64,000 nt of DNA from Novispirillum itersonii (GTDB lineage Bacteria > Pseudomonadota > Alphaproteobacteria > Rhodospirillales > Rhodospirillaceae). The notes under the pieces are model-generated. The model had not been told where the DNA came from. It made no database searches and was given only the letters and a program-made list of their open reading frames with translations. Location: the NCBI RefSeq assembly GCF_014205675.1, contig NZ_JACIIX010000005.1:104214-168213 (forward strand), written 5' to 3'. Shown here in pieces: positions 26,571 through 35,380 of the stretch (positions within the stretch are counted from its first letter, which is position 1; each line of letters starts with the position of its first letter). The translations under genes were made by a program, and so were the position numbers.

Positions 26571-27730
26571 CCCTCAGCGGCACCCTGGATCAGCAGTGGC
26601 AGCCCGCCTTTACCCTGATCGCGGCCCTGCTGCGGGGCGACCGCGCGGCCGCCCGCCACTACGCGGAAACAGTGGACAGCACGGACCTCAGCGCCATGCT
26701 GGTGCGCCATGGGGTGGCGCTGGCCCTGCCCGCCGCCTCTGCCCTGAGCGATACCCTGCCGGAACCGCTGACCACCGCCCTTTCCGAGCGCCAGAAGAGA
26801 GCCGCCATGGCCGTGCTGAAGCGGGCCTTGACCATCTCCATGGTCGCCAAGGCCTTCAACAGCGCCCGGATCCCCTTTCTGGTGATCAAAGGCATCGCCT
26901 TTGCAACTCTGTTTGACAAATTCTCGAACCGGGAAGGGGCGGATATCGACCTGCTGGTTCATCCGCAGGACCGCGACCGCGCCCTGACCTGCCTTCAAGG
27001 CCTGGACTACCGCCTGTCCGACGTCACTCCGGCCGGACTGGATGCCCATTTTGCCACCGACCATGCGGTCTCCCTGCACCGGAGCGGCCCGTGGCCGATG
27101 ATTGAGCTGCACCTGCGGTTCGGGTACGACGACCGCCAGTTTCCCATCGCCCTGTTCGATCCGTGGTCCCACGTCACACAGGTGCGGATCGGCAACACCG
27201 ATGTCCCGACGCTGGACAAGGTGCAGGCGGTGGTCTACGCGGCGGTGCACGGGACACGGCATCACTGGAACCGCCTGATGTGGCTGGTTGATATCGTCTG
27301 GGCGCTGGAAGACCCGGACCTTGACTGGCAGGCGGTGCTGACCTTTGCCCGCAGGCTGTCGGTCGAACGGCAGGTGATGCTGGCGGTGAGTCTGGCGGAA
27401 GGCCTGCTGGCGGCAAAAGTACCCGCCGCCGTCCGGGCAGAGGACCGCCAGCGTCAACGGGTCAGGCCGCTGGCGGCGACCCTTGCCCCGGTGCTGGATG
27501 ATCTGCCCGGCGGGCGCTGGGATCTGGCGCTGTACATCGGCCTTGGCCCGTATATCCGCTGGCTGTTCGTCCTGCACGAGACCGGGCGCGCCAAGTTCGG
27601 GCTGCTGCTGTTCCTGCTGGCCACCACGCAGGAAGACCGGGATTTTCTGCCGTTGCCGCCGTGGCTCGGCTGGGCCTATCCCGTGGTGCGGGGTCTGCGC
27701 ATCCTGCGGCGGCGTCTCCCCCGGAAATAA
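26558..27730 (+). CDS. Nucleotidyltransferase-family protein (NTP_transf_5)
   Basis: About 390 residues. Recognised by FLVIKGIAFATLFDKFSNRE followed by ADIDLLVHPQDRDRAL, in which the D-x-D pair is the metal site of the nucleotidyltransferase fold. MIELHLRFGYD and AVYAAVHGTRHHWNRLMWLVDI complete the family pattern, often annotated uncharacterised nucleotidyltransferase and found near capsule or peptide clusters. The GTG at 26558 is the best start; the frame is open upstream to 26414 but that text looks non-coding. Confidence 0.82.
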   Translation: MSALTLSGTLDQQWQPAFTLIAALLRGDRAAARHYAETVDSTDLSAMLVRHGVALALPAASALSDTLPEPLTTALSERQKRAAMAVLKRALTISMVAKAFNSARIPFLVIKGIAFATLFDKFSNREGADIDLLVHPQDRDRALTCLQGLDYRLSDVTPAGLDAHFATDHAVSLHRSGPWPMIELHLRFGYDDRQFPIALFDPWSHVTQVRIGNTDVPTLDKVQAVVYAAVHGTRHHWNRLMWLVDIVWALEDPDLDWQAVLTFARRLSVERQVMLAVSLAEGLLAAKVPAAVRAEDRQRQRVRPLAATLAPVLDDLPGGRWDLALYIGLGPYIRWLFVLHETGRAKFGLLLFLLATTQEDRDFLPLPPWLGWAYPVVRGLRILRRRLPRK

Positions 27731-27737
27731 TCCCCTC

Positions 27738-29078
27738 TCAATGCCGCCCGGCCCCGCCGCCGGGCCGCCGGTCCCACATCACCCGGTCCAGCGGGATCGA
27801 CAGGCCGACCGCCTGCATCCGCGCCGCGCCGGACAGGGCATCGGTCAGGGCCGGCCCCATCACCGCCCGCTCCAGCGCCGCCTGTTCCAGCACCGCCGAA
27901 TCGGGCAGCCCGATCTCCAGCGCCAGCAGCAGATCCTGCACCGTCGCATCATGGCTGGAACGGGTGGACACCCAGCGCCCGTTTTCCGCCCGCGCCACAA
28001 AATGCGCCGCCGACAGCCGTTGCAGCAGCAGGATCACCGCATCCTCCGACAGGGCGGTGACCGCCAGCAGGCCGGTGCGGTCCAGCCCGGCCCCGCGCGG
28101 GGTGGCTTCCTCCAGCGCCCGCAGCAGATCCAGCGCCATCACCAGACGGCCCAGCCCGCCGTGGTCGGTCAGGCCGATCCGGCGCAGCCGCCATTCCGGC
28201 AGCGCCGCCGCCAGTTCCGCCCCGCACAGCACCACCACCCACGACAGGTAGATCCACACCAGAAACAGCGGGGCCACCGCCAGCGTGCCGTAAATGCTCT
28301 CATAGGTGCGGACGTTGCTGATAAAGGCGACAAAACCGGCGCGCAGCAGCCAGAACAGCCCCGCCGCCACCGCCGCCGCCAGCAACGCATCCCACAGCCG
28401 CACCCGGCGGTTGGGCACCAGATAGTACAGGCCGATCAGCCCGGCGAAGGTCACCAGCCCCGGTGCCATCACCGCCAGCAGATCCAGCAGCACCGGCACC
28501 CCCTGATCGCGCAGCCCCAGTGCCATCACCCACGACGCCAGCGAGAACATCCCCCCCAGCAGCAGCGGCCCGACCGTCAGGAAGGCCCAGTACAGCAGAA
28601 TCCGCAGCACCAGCGGCCGCGCCCGCCGCACCCGGAAGATGACGTTGAAGGTGCGTTCAATGCTGACCAGCAGCAGCACCGCCGTCACCGTCAGCCCCAG
28701 CGTGCCGACCAGCGTCAGCCGCCCTGCCGCGCCGATGAAGCGGGCCAGATTGCGGTGCAGCGTGGTGCCGACGGTCGGCACGAAATTATCGAAAATAAAC
28801 CCCTGCACCGCCCCGCGCGCATCCTCGAACACCGGAAACAGCCCCAGCGCCGCCAGCGCCAGCGTCAGGAACGGCACCACCGCCAGCAGCGAGGTATAAC
28901 TGAGCGCCCCCGCCGCCCGCAGCACCGCATCGCCGCGCGCCCGCTGTGCCAGATGCAGGGCAAAGGCCAGCGGCCCCGCCTCCCTCTGCGTCAGCCGCCG
29001 CACCGTCAGCCGGTAGCCGGACGGCCTGACCCCGCCGGGGGTGTGTTCGCCGGGGGTGTGCTCACCGGGACTGCTCAT
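27738..29078 (-). CDS. YihY/BrkB-family inner-membrane protein
   Basis: About 446 residues. DAVLRAAGALSYTSLLAVVP, VTAVLLLVSIERTFNVIFRV, LIGLYYLVPNRRVRLWDALL and YGTLAVAPLFLVWIYLSW are textbook YihY/BrkB sequence (six membrane helices). The C-terminal 150 residues form a predicted winged-helix-like cytoplasmic domain, as in longer members. The name ribonuclease BN was given to this family in error; its true role is unknown. ATG 29078 is preferred to an upstream extension to 29309. Confidence 0.9.
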   Translation of the reverse strand: MSSPGEHTPGEHTPGGVRPSGYRLTVRRLTQREAGPLAFALHLAQRARGDAVLRAAGALSYTSLLAVVPFLTLALAALGLFPVFEDARGAVQGFIFDNFVPTVGTTLHRNLARFIGAAGRLTLVGTLGLTVTAVLLLVSIERTFNVIFRVRRARPLVLRILLYWAFLTVGPLLLGGMFSLASWVMALGLRDQGVPVLLDLLAVMAPGLVTFAGLIGLYYLVPNRRVRLWDALLAAAVAAGLFWLLRAGFVAFISNVRTYESIYGTLAVAPLFLVWIYLSWVVVLCGAELAAALPEWRLRRIGLTDHGGLGRLVMALDLLRALEEATPRGAGLDRTGLLAVTALSEDAVILLLQRLSAAHFVARAENGRWVSTRSSHDATVQDLLLALEIGLPDSAVLEQAALERAVMGPALTDALSGAARMQAVGLSIPLDRVMWDRRPGGGAGRH

Positions 29079-29220
29079 GGCTGTTTCCAGTTTTGCGGCC
29101 GTAACGGCATACTGTTTCCCCTTTCTCTGCGGAATCTTTGACGCAATGCGCAACTGGTGTAGGATGCCGCCCTCTTTGTAGCATTGCTGCACGGATTTAA
29201 CACAGACAGAGGGTACCCTG

Positions 29221-30057
29221 ATGACCGCGTCCACCCAGCTTATGGCGGGCAAAAAAGGCCTGATTATGGGCGTTGCCAACGACCGCTCCATCGCCTGGGG
29301 CATCGCCAAGGCCTGCGCCGCCCAAGGGGCTCAGCTCGCTTTTACCTATCAGGGGGATGCGCTGGAACGCCGCGTCCGCCCGCTGGCCGAAAGTGTCGGC
29401 AGCCCGCTGGTGCTGTCGTGTGACGTCACCGACTCCGACAGCATGGATGCCTGCTTTGCCGCCATCGCCAAGGAATGGGACGGCCTTGATTTCGTGGTGC
29501 ATGCCATCGCCTTTTCCGACAAGGAAGAGCTGAAGGGCCCGTATTACAACACCACCCTGCCCAACTTCCTCAACTGTATGCATGTGTCGGTGTATTCCTT
29601 CACCGACGTGGCGCGCCGCGCCCAGCCGCTGATGAAGGAAGGCGGGTCGCTGGTCACCCTGTCCTACTACGGGGCGGAACAGGTGATGCCGCACTATAAC
29701 GTGATGGGCGTCGCCAAGGCGGCACTGGAAGCCAGCGTGCGCTATCTGGCCGCCGATCTCGGCCCCAACGGCATCCGCGTCAACGCCATTTCCGCCGGTC
29801 CGATCAAGACCCTCGCCGCCTCCGGCATCGGCGATTTCCGCCTGATCCTGCGCTGGAACGAACTGAACGCCCCGATGGGCCGCAACGTCACCATCGAAGA
29901 CGTCGGCAACAGCGGCCTGTATCTGCTGTCCGACCTCGGCTCCGGCGTCACCGGCGAAGTGCTGCACGTCGACTCCGGCTATCACACCGTCGGCATGCTC
30001 AACCCCGCCAGCGCGGGCGAGCTGTCGGACCTGCTGGCCTATTACAAGAAGGACTGA
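29221..30057 (+). CDS. fabI: Enoyl-[ACP] reductase (NADH)
   Basis: 278 residues. Reduces enoyl-ACP in the last step of each fatty-acid elongation round. The FabI form of the SDR cofactor motif is present (KKGLIMGVANDRSIAWGIAK), as are VHAIAFSDKEELKG and the catalytic tyrosine-lysine pair spaced Y-x6-K (HYNVMGVAKAALE) preceded by YYGAEQ. The C-terminal GNSGLYLLSDLGSGVTGE is normal. It is followed 6 nt on by aroC. Confidence 0.97.
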   Translation: MTASTQLMAGKKGLIMGVANDRSIAWGIAKACAAQGAQLAFTYQGDALERRVRPLAESVGSPLVLSCDVTDSDSMDACFAAIAKEWDGLDFVVHAIAFSDKEELKGPYYNTTLPNFLNCMHVSVYSFTDVARRAQPLMKEGGSLVTLSYYGAEQVMPHYNVMGVAKAALEASVRYLAADLGPNGIRVNAISAGPIKTLAASGIGDFRLILRWNELNAPMGRNVTIEDVGNSGLYLLSDLGSGVTGEVLHVDSGYHTVGMLNPASAGELSDLLAYYKKD

Positions 30058-30063
30058 TCCCCC

Positions 30064-31155
30064 GTGTCTGGCAACGGTTTCGGCACCCTGTTCCGCTTCA
30101 CCACCTTCGGCGAAAGCCATGGCCCGGCCATCGGCTGTGTGGTGGATGGCGTGCCGCCGCGCATCCCGCTGTCGGAGGCTGATCTTCAGCCGTGGCTGGA
30201 CCGGCGCAAACCGGGCCAGAACCGTTTCGTCACCCAGCGGCAGGAGCCGGACGCCGTCCGCATCCTGTCCGGGGTGTTCGAAGGGCAGACCACCGGCACC
30301 CCCATCGGCCTGCTGATCGAAAACACCGATCAGCGGTCGAAGGATTACGGCGAGATTGCCCAGCAGTTCCGCCCCGGCCATGCCGATGTCACCTACTGGC
30401 AGAAGTATGGCATCCGCGACTATCGCGGCGGCGGCCGGTCCTCCGCCCGCGAAACCGCGATGCGGGTGGCAGCGGGCGGCGTCGCCCGGGCGGTGCTGAA
30501 CGCGCTGGTGCCCGGCGGTGTCATCATCCGCGCCGCGCTGGTGCAGCTTGGCCCGCACCGCATCGACCGCAGCCGCTGGAACTGGGAGACGGTCAACACC
30601 AACCCGTTCTTCTGCCCCGATCCCGGTGCGGTGGCCGACTGGGAAGCCTACCTCGACGGCGTCCGCAAGGCCGGATCCTCCTGCGGGGCGGTGGTCGAGG
30701 TGGTGGCCGATAACGTGCCCGCCGGTCTCGGTGCCCCGGTCTATGACAAGCTGGATGCCGACCTCGCCAAAGCGCTGATGTCGATCAACGCCGTCAAGGG
30801 CGTGGAAATCGGCGACGGCTTCGACACCGCCGCCTACAGCGGGGAAGACAACGCCGACGAAATGCGGATGAACGCCGATGGCTCGATCCGCTATCTGTCC
30901 AACCACGCCGGGGGCATCCTCGGCGGCATCGCCACCGGCCAGCCGGTGATCGCCCGCATGGCGGTGAAGCCGACCTCCTCAATCCTGACGCCACGCCACA
31001 GCGTGGACATCCACGGGACCGAGGTGGACGTGCGGACCAAAGGCCGCCACGACCCCTGCGTCGGCATCCGCGCCGTGCCGGTGGCCGAAGCGATGATGGC
31101 CGTCACCCTCGCCGATCACCTGCTGCGCCATCGCGGCCAGTGCGGCAGCCGGTAA
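30064..31155 (+). CDS. aroC: Chorismate synthase
   Basis: 363 residues. Makes chorismate from EPSP with reduced FMN, closing the shikimate pathway. Family motifs: [53 protein letters not shown] and the basic C-terminal KPTSSI.TPRHSVD segment. The start is GTG 30064. It follows fabI by 6 nt and ends in a good terminator hairpin at 31184-31209. Confidence 0.97.
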   Translation: MSGNGFGTLFRFTTFGESHGPAIGCVVDGVPPRIPLSEADLQPWLDRRKPGQNRFVTQRQEPDAVRILSGVFEGQTTGTPIGLLIENTDQRSKDYGEIAQQFRPGHADVTYWQKYGIRDYRGGGRSSARETAMRVAAGGVARAVLNALVPGGVIIRAALVQLGPHRIDRSRWNWETVNTNPFFCPDPGAVADWEAYLDGVRKAGSSCGAVVEVVADNVPAGLGAPVYDKLDADLAKALMSINAVKGVEIGDGFDTAAYSGEDNADEMRMNADGSIRYLSNHAGGILGGIATGQPVIARMAVKPTSSILTPRHSVDIHGTEVDVRTKGRHDPCVGIRAVPVAEAMMAVTLADHLLRHRGQCGSR

Positions 31156-31183
31156 ACGGCCCACGCCTTCAGAAAACAGGAAA

Positions 31184-31209
31184 GGGAGCCTGCACCGGCT
31201 CCCTTTTTT
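31184..31209 (+). terminator. Rho-independent terminator of fabI-aroC
   Basis: GGGAGCC (31184-31190), six-base loop, GGCTCCC (31197-31203), then six Ts. A classic intrinsic terminator placed 28 nt after the aroC stop. Confidence 0.85.
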
Positions 31210-31227
31210 GTATCATTCCGTCCCCCC

Positions 31228-32160
31228 GGGCTGCCGCCCGGACCCAACCCCACAGCGGTCTGCCGCCCGGCCCCGCTTGGGGCCATTGGCCCCAAACCCC
31301 GTTTTATTCTCTTAAGGCCATCAAAACAGGCTGCGGACTTCTGCCAAGACGCCCACCCGGCCCCAAAACGGGATCCAAGGGCCAATGGCCCTTGGCGGGC
31401 GCGGGTGGAATCCGTAAAGCCCCTTGGATCCATACCCCGGGCTGCCGCCCGGACCCGCTTGGGGCCATTGGCCCCAAACCCCGCTTTAGTGTCTTAAGGC
31501 CATCAAAACAGGTTCCGGACTTCTGCCAGAACGCTCACCCGGCCCCAAAACGGGATCCAAGGGCCAATGGCCCTTGGCGGGCGCGGGTGGAACCCGCATT
31601 CGCCCTTGCATTCATACCCCGGGCTGCCGCCCGGACCCGCTTGGGGCCATTGGCCCCAAACCCCGTTTTGGTGTCTTAAGGCCATCAAAACAGGCTGCGG
31701 ACTTCTGCCAAGACGCCCACCCGGCCCCAAAACGGGATCCAAGGGCCAATGGCCCTTGGCGGGCGCGGGTGGAATCCGTAAAGCCCCTTGCATCCATACC
31801 CCGGGCTGCCGCCCGGACCCGCTTGGAGCCATTGGCCCCAAACCCCGTTTTGGTCTCTTAAGGCCATCAAAACAGGCTGCGGACTTCTCTCAAGACGCCA
31901 GTCCGGCCCCAAAACGGGATCCAAGGGCCAATGGCCCTTGGCGGGCGCGGGTGGAACCCGCATTACCCCTTGCATCCATACCCCGGGCTGCCGCCCGGAC
32001 CCGCTTGAGGCCATTGGCCCCAAACCCCGTTTTGGTGTCTTAAGACCATCAAAACAGGCTGCGGACTTCTCTCAAGACGCCAGTCCGGCCGCAAAAACGG
32101 GATCCAAGGGCCTGAAGGCCCTTGGCGGGTGCGGGTGGAACCCGCAAAGCCCCTGACGCC
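31228..32160. repeat. Tandem array of 182-bp units (mosaic repeat subtype B)
   Basis: GGGCTGCCGCCCGGACC recurs at about 31229, 31439, 31621, 31803 and 31985. The last three intervals are exactly 182 bp; the first unit is longer (about 210 bp) because of a 28-bp internal duplication. Each unit holds the palindromes GGGGCCATTGGCCCC and AAGGGCCAATGGCCCTT, and a long inverted pair CCCCGTTTT...AAAACGGG spanning about 90 bp. Open frames through it (up to 180 codons) repeat with the DNA and look non-coding. Confidence 0.9.
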
Positions 32161-32179
32161 CCGTCCGGTCCCTTCGTAC

Positions 32180-32887
32180 TCAGATGGAGCGCATCAGGCC
32201 GCCATCGACCCGCAGGCTCTGGCCGGTGATGTACCCGGCACCGTCGGAGACGAGGAAGGCGATGGTGGCGGCGATTTCCTCCGACGTGCCGTAGCGCTGC
32301 ATCGGCACCCCGGCGCGGCGTTCCTCGGTGGCGGGCAGGCTGTCGATCCAGCCCGGCAGCACGGTGTTGATGCGCACGTTGTCGGCGGCGTAGGTATCGG
32401 CGACCAGCTTGACGTAGGCGTTGAGACCGGCGCGGAACACCGCCGAGGTCGGGAACATGGCGCTGGGTTCGGCCACCCAGGCGGTGGAGATGTTGACGAT
32501 CGCCCCGCCCTTCTGGGCCTGCATCACCGGCACCACCAGTCGCACGGCACGGATGACGTTCATCAGGTAAACGTCCATGCCCTTGTGCCAGTCTTCGTCG
32601 CTGATTTCCAGAATCTGGGCGCGCGGACCATGACCGGCGCTGTTGACCAGCGCATCAATGCGGCCCCAGCGCTCCATGGCACCATCGACCAGACGCTTCA
32701 GGTCATCGTTGGACTGGTTGGATCCGGTGACGCCGAAGCCGCCCAGTTCGGCGGCCAGTGCCTCGCCCTTGCCGGAGGACGACAGGATGCCGACGCGGTA
32801 GCCATCCGCCGCCAGCCGCTTTGCCGCCGCCGCGCCCATACCGCTGCCACCGGCGGTGATCAGGGCCACTTTTTCTGCTGTCATCAT
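32180..32887 (-). CDS. Divergent short-chain dehydrogenase/reductase (SDR) lacking the usual Tyr-x3-Lys
   Basis: 235 residues. The cofactor motif is ALITAGGSGMGAAAAKRLA (TGxxxGxG variant), followed by LVNSAGHGPRAQ (NNAG-like) and LPGWIDSLP. At the active-site position the text is FPTSAVFRAGLNAYVKL, so Ser and Arg replace the usual catalytic Tyr and Lys. This pattern is known in a subgroup of SDR proteins; catalysis may differ or be absent. It lies divergent from a LysR gene. Confidence 0.82.
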   Translation of the reverse strand: MMTAEKVALITAGGSGMGAAAAKRLAADGYRVGILSSSGKGEALAAELGGFGVTGSNQSNDDLKRLVDGAMERWGRIDALVNSAGHGPRAQILEISDEDWHKGMDVYLMNVIRAVRLVVPVMQAQKGGAIVNISTAWVAEPSAMFPTSAVFRAGLNAYVKLVADTYAADNVRINTVLPGWIDSLPATEERRAGVPMQRYGTSEEIAATIAFLVSDGAGYITGQSLRVDGGLMRSI

Positions 32888-32976
32888 CGTTCTCCGTGGG
32901 AAAGGCTGTCGTTTGACTGCCCCTGTTGTACCATGGGGGCCGGGGCACGACGAACCAGTTCGGCACCGTTGAGACT

Positions 32977-32989
32977 ATAGAAAAACTAT
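32977..32989. promoter_or_regulatory. Small palindrome upstream of the LysR gene
   Basis: ATAG-AAAAA-CTAT lies 15 nt before the LysR start, in the region divergent from the SDR gene. It fits a LysR autoregulatory site, but the arms are only 4 bp. Confidence 0.3.
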
Positions 32990-33003
32990 CGGATCCTGCA
33001 TCC

Positions 33004-33903
33004 ATGACCGACACCCCGCGCCGCCTGCCACCGCTGAACGCCCTGCGCGCCTTTGATGCCGCCGCCCGCAGCCTGACGTTCCGGCAGGCAGCGGAGGAAC
33101 TGGGGGTGACGCAGGGGGCAGTGGCCCAGCAGGTGCGCGGGCTGGAAGCCCTGCTGGGGGTGCGGCTGTTCGACCGCCTGCCGCGCACGCTGGCGCTGAC
33201 CGATGCCGGGCGCGCCTATGCCACCACCCTGCGCCGGGCCTTCGACCTGATTGCCGAGGCGACGGCGGAGCTGCTGACGCCGGAGCCGCAGCACCTGACC
33301 ATCAGCGTCACGCCCAGCTTTGCCAGCCGCTGGCTGATCCCGCGCCTGCCCGCCTTCACCGCCCTGCACCCGGAAATTGACCTGCGGATTCTTGCCAGTG
33401 ACCGCATTAGCACCTTCCAGTCGGACTCGGTGGATCTGGCGGTGCGCTATGGCCGCCCGCCGTTCGGGGCCGGGCTTCAGGCCGATCTGCTGTTCGATCA
33501 GGTGCTGGTGGCGGTGGCCAGCCCGCTGCTGCTGGCCCGCCTCGGCCCGCCGGAGACGGCGGCGGATCTGGCCCGCTACCCACTGCTGCATGATGCCCAC
33601 ACCCTATGGCCGCAGGTACTGGAGCAGGCCTTCCCCGCCGGAACGCCCCCGGCCCCGCACAACATCCGCTTCAACCAGACCGCTCTGGCGATTGAGTCGG
33701 CGATTGCCGGACAGGGTCTGGCGCTGGCCAGTCACTTTTTTGTCGGGGATGATCTGCGCGGCGGCCGCCTGAGCCGGGTGTTTCCGGGGGTGGAGGTACG
33801 GACCGGAGCGGATTTCTACGTCATCAGCCCGCGCAAGCCGCGCCACCCGGCCCCGGTGGCGGCGGTGCGCCAGTGGCTGCTGACGGCCGCAGGCCGGGCC
33901 TGA
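33004..33903 (+). CDS. LysR-family regulator, GcvA-like
   Basis: 299 residues. Begins LPPLNALRAFDAAARSLTFR with EELGVTQGAVAQQVRGLEAL, the GcvA-type helix-turn-helix (note AVAQQVR in place of AVSHQIR). The effector domain contains LRILASDRISTFQSDSVDLA. ATG 33004 fits the usual family start. Likely partner is the divergent SDR gene. The inducer is unknown. Confidence 0.92.
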   Translation: MTDTPRRLPPLNALRAFDAAARSLTFRQAAEELGVTQGAVAQQVRGLEALLGVRLFDRLPRTLALTDAGRAYATTLRRAFDLIAEATAELLTPEPQHLTISVTPSFASRWLIPRLPAFTALHPEIDLRILASDRISTFQSDSVDLAVRYGRPPFGAGLQADLLFDQVLVAVASPLLLARLGPPETAADLARYPLLHDAHTLWPQVLEQAFPAGTPPAPHNIRFNQTALAIESAIAGQGLALASHFFVGDDLRGGRLSRVFPGVEVRTGADFYVISPRKPRHPAPVAAVRQWLLTAAGRA

Positions 33904-34294
33904 TCCTGCAACCTTATCCCGGACCCAAAGCCTTTCCCCGGGCTGCCGCCCGGACCCAAAACATTTCCCCGGGCTGCCGCCCGGACCCGCTGGGGGCCAT
34001 TGGCCCCAAACCCCGTTTTATTTCTTAAGATCATCAAAAGAAACTGATCGTCTTGTCAGAAAACAGCCGCCCCCCGCCACCGCAGACTAGAAACGACAGA
34101 ACAGACAAAACGGGGCAGCGTCGCCACTGCCCCGTTCCGTCACCGACAGGTCAACCTGTCCTGCGGTTCAGATCATCTTATACCGCCCGGCCCATGAACT
34201 GACCCGTTGGATCAGTTCATGCCGAGACGGTGACGCTCAGATGCCGCGCGGGCTTGCCGGCCGCCAGACGGATCATTTCAAAGGGCGGCCGATC
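33904..34294. repeat. Intergenic: mosaic repeat subtype B copy plus several hairpins
   Basis: No gene. Two copies of GGGCTGCCGCCCGGACCC (about 33940 and 33970) are followed by GGGGGCCATTGGCCCCAAAC and CCCGTTTTATTTC, i.e. half of the 182-bp unit. Further right are three hairpins: ACGGGGCAG/CTGCCCCGT (34110-34135, minus-strand T tract), GACAGGT/ACCTGTC (34145-34160) and CATGAACTGA/TCAGTTCATG (34193-34221). Confidence 0.75.
34110..34135 (-). terminator. Terminator of the OmpA-family gene
   Basis: ACGGGGCAG pairs with CTGCCCCGT around an 8-nt loop, and on the minus strand it is followed by TTTTG. It lies 160 nt after the OmpA-family stop, behind a second perfect hairpin at 34193-34221 that may also stabilise the mRNA end. 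Confidence 0.6.
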
Positions 34295-35134
34295 TTACTT
34301 TTCAAACCAGATTTCGACGCGGCGGTTCTTGCCTTCCGCCACATTGTCCTTGGTCGAAACCGCCAGCGTGCTTTCGCCCAGCGACTTCAGGTCCAGCGCC
34401 TTGGTGGCGACACCCATCTTGGCCAGCTGGGCGGCAACCGCCTTGCTGCGCTTTTCCGACAGCGCCTGATTGGCCTTGGCATTGCCGACCGTATCGGTAT
34501 GCCCGGCCAGATAGATGTTGATCGGCTTATCCGCCGCCTGTTCCTTGGCGACATCGGACAGCACCGTCATCGCCGCCTTATCCAGCGCCGCCTTGCCGGT
34601 GGCGAAATAGACCACATAGCGCATGGTCATCTTCGGCTTGGCCGCCATCACCGGCTCCGCCTTCGGCACGCACAGGGCCATCGCCTTGTCGTAATTGCCC
34701 TTGTAGGTGGCGATGTCGTTGGTCTGCCAGCCTTCCTGCAACTGCTCCATCCAATGTTCGAACGACACCTGCGCCTTGGCGCAGGCCTCCGGCGCATCCT
34801 TCGGGGCCTTGGTCGCCAGCGCGGCAACCAGTCTGGCGCGGGCGGCGGCCACGTCGGCATTGCCCTCGAGACCGCGTTCCTTCGGCTCCTGCGGGGTCGG
34901 GGCGGTGCCATTGGCGGCAGCGCGGGCGCGTTCGGTGAAATACTGCACCGACGACCAGTTGCCTTCATTCTTCTCGAAACGGGCACTGTCCAGATAATTG
35001 GCCTGCAAGGCAGAGGTAAAGGCATCCCCTTTGCCCTTCATACCGGCCACGCCGTCGATGTCCCAGTTCTCAGCGCAGCCGCTGAGAGCCAAAACCGCCA
35101 CGCCAGCAACAGACCACGCGATGAGCTTCTTCAT
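34295..35134 (-). CDS. OmpA-family outer-membrane lipoprotein
   Basis: 279 residues. A lipoprotein signal ends in LALSGC (Cys about 20), so the N-terminus is lipid-anchored. The C-terminal OmpA domain binds peptidoglycan: VVYFATGKAALDKAAMTVLS, NIYLAGHTDTVGNAKANQAL with the Asp and later LSEKRSKAVAAQL Arg of the diaminopimelate pocket, then NRRVEIWFEK. The middle contains a helical region with three spaced Cys-poor repeats of unknown role. Probably strongly expressed, with a prominent terminator hairpin. Confidence 0.92.
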   Translation of the reverse strand: MKKLIAWSVAGVAVLALSGCAENWDIDGVAGMKGKGDAFTSALQANYLDSARFEKNEGNWSSVQYFTERARAAANGTAPTPQEPKERGLEGNADVAAARARLVAALATKAPKDAPEACAKAQVSFEHWMEQLQEGWQTNDIATYKGNYDKAMALCVPKAEPVMAAKPKMTMRYVVYFATGKAALDKAAMTVLSDVAKEQAADKPINIYLAGHTDTVGNAKANQALSEKRSKAVAAQLAKMGVATKALDLKSLGESTLAVSTKDNVAEGKNRRVEIWFEK

Positions 35135-35170
35135 AGTGCCATTTCCTCTGCTGTTCCAATTGCCCCACAG

Positions 35171-35209
35171 GGTTGACCGCCTGCCGGTATGCAGGCAGGC
35201 CGGTCAACC
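35171..35209. other. Hairpin upstream of the OmpA-family gene
   Basis: GGTTGACC (35171-35178) pairs with GGTCAACC (35202-35209), with an inner CCTGCC/GGCAGG stem. It lies 37 nt upstream of the OmpA-family start codon and could act in its 5' leader or end transcription from the right. The 170 bases beyond, up to the methyltransferase gene, show nothing else definite. Confidence 0.4.
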
Positions 35210-35380
35210 ATGCCGGTGCCGCCGCGCTCCGGTGGCGGGGTGCCACCCCGGCCCCCCCTTGACGCTCCGGCGCGCTGACAGACAAAAGGCTACTCCTGAT
35301 CTCTGTCAGGCGGAAAGCCACTTCGGGAAATGTGTCCAGCCTGAAAATATCCTTCGCAAACAGACAGTCGTTCTCTGGTT

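Noticed and set aside
31140..32156. Overlapping open frames of 95-180 codons in the 182-bp repeats
   Set aside because: They repeat with the DNA on both strands, have no family signature and simply reflect stop-free GC-rich repeat units.
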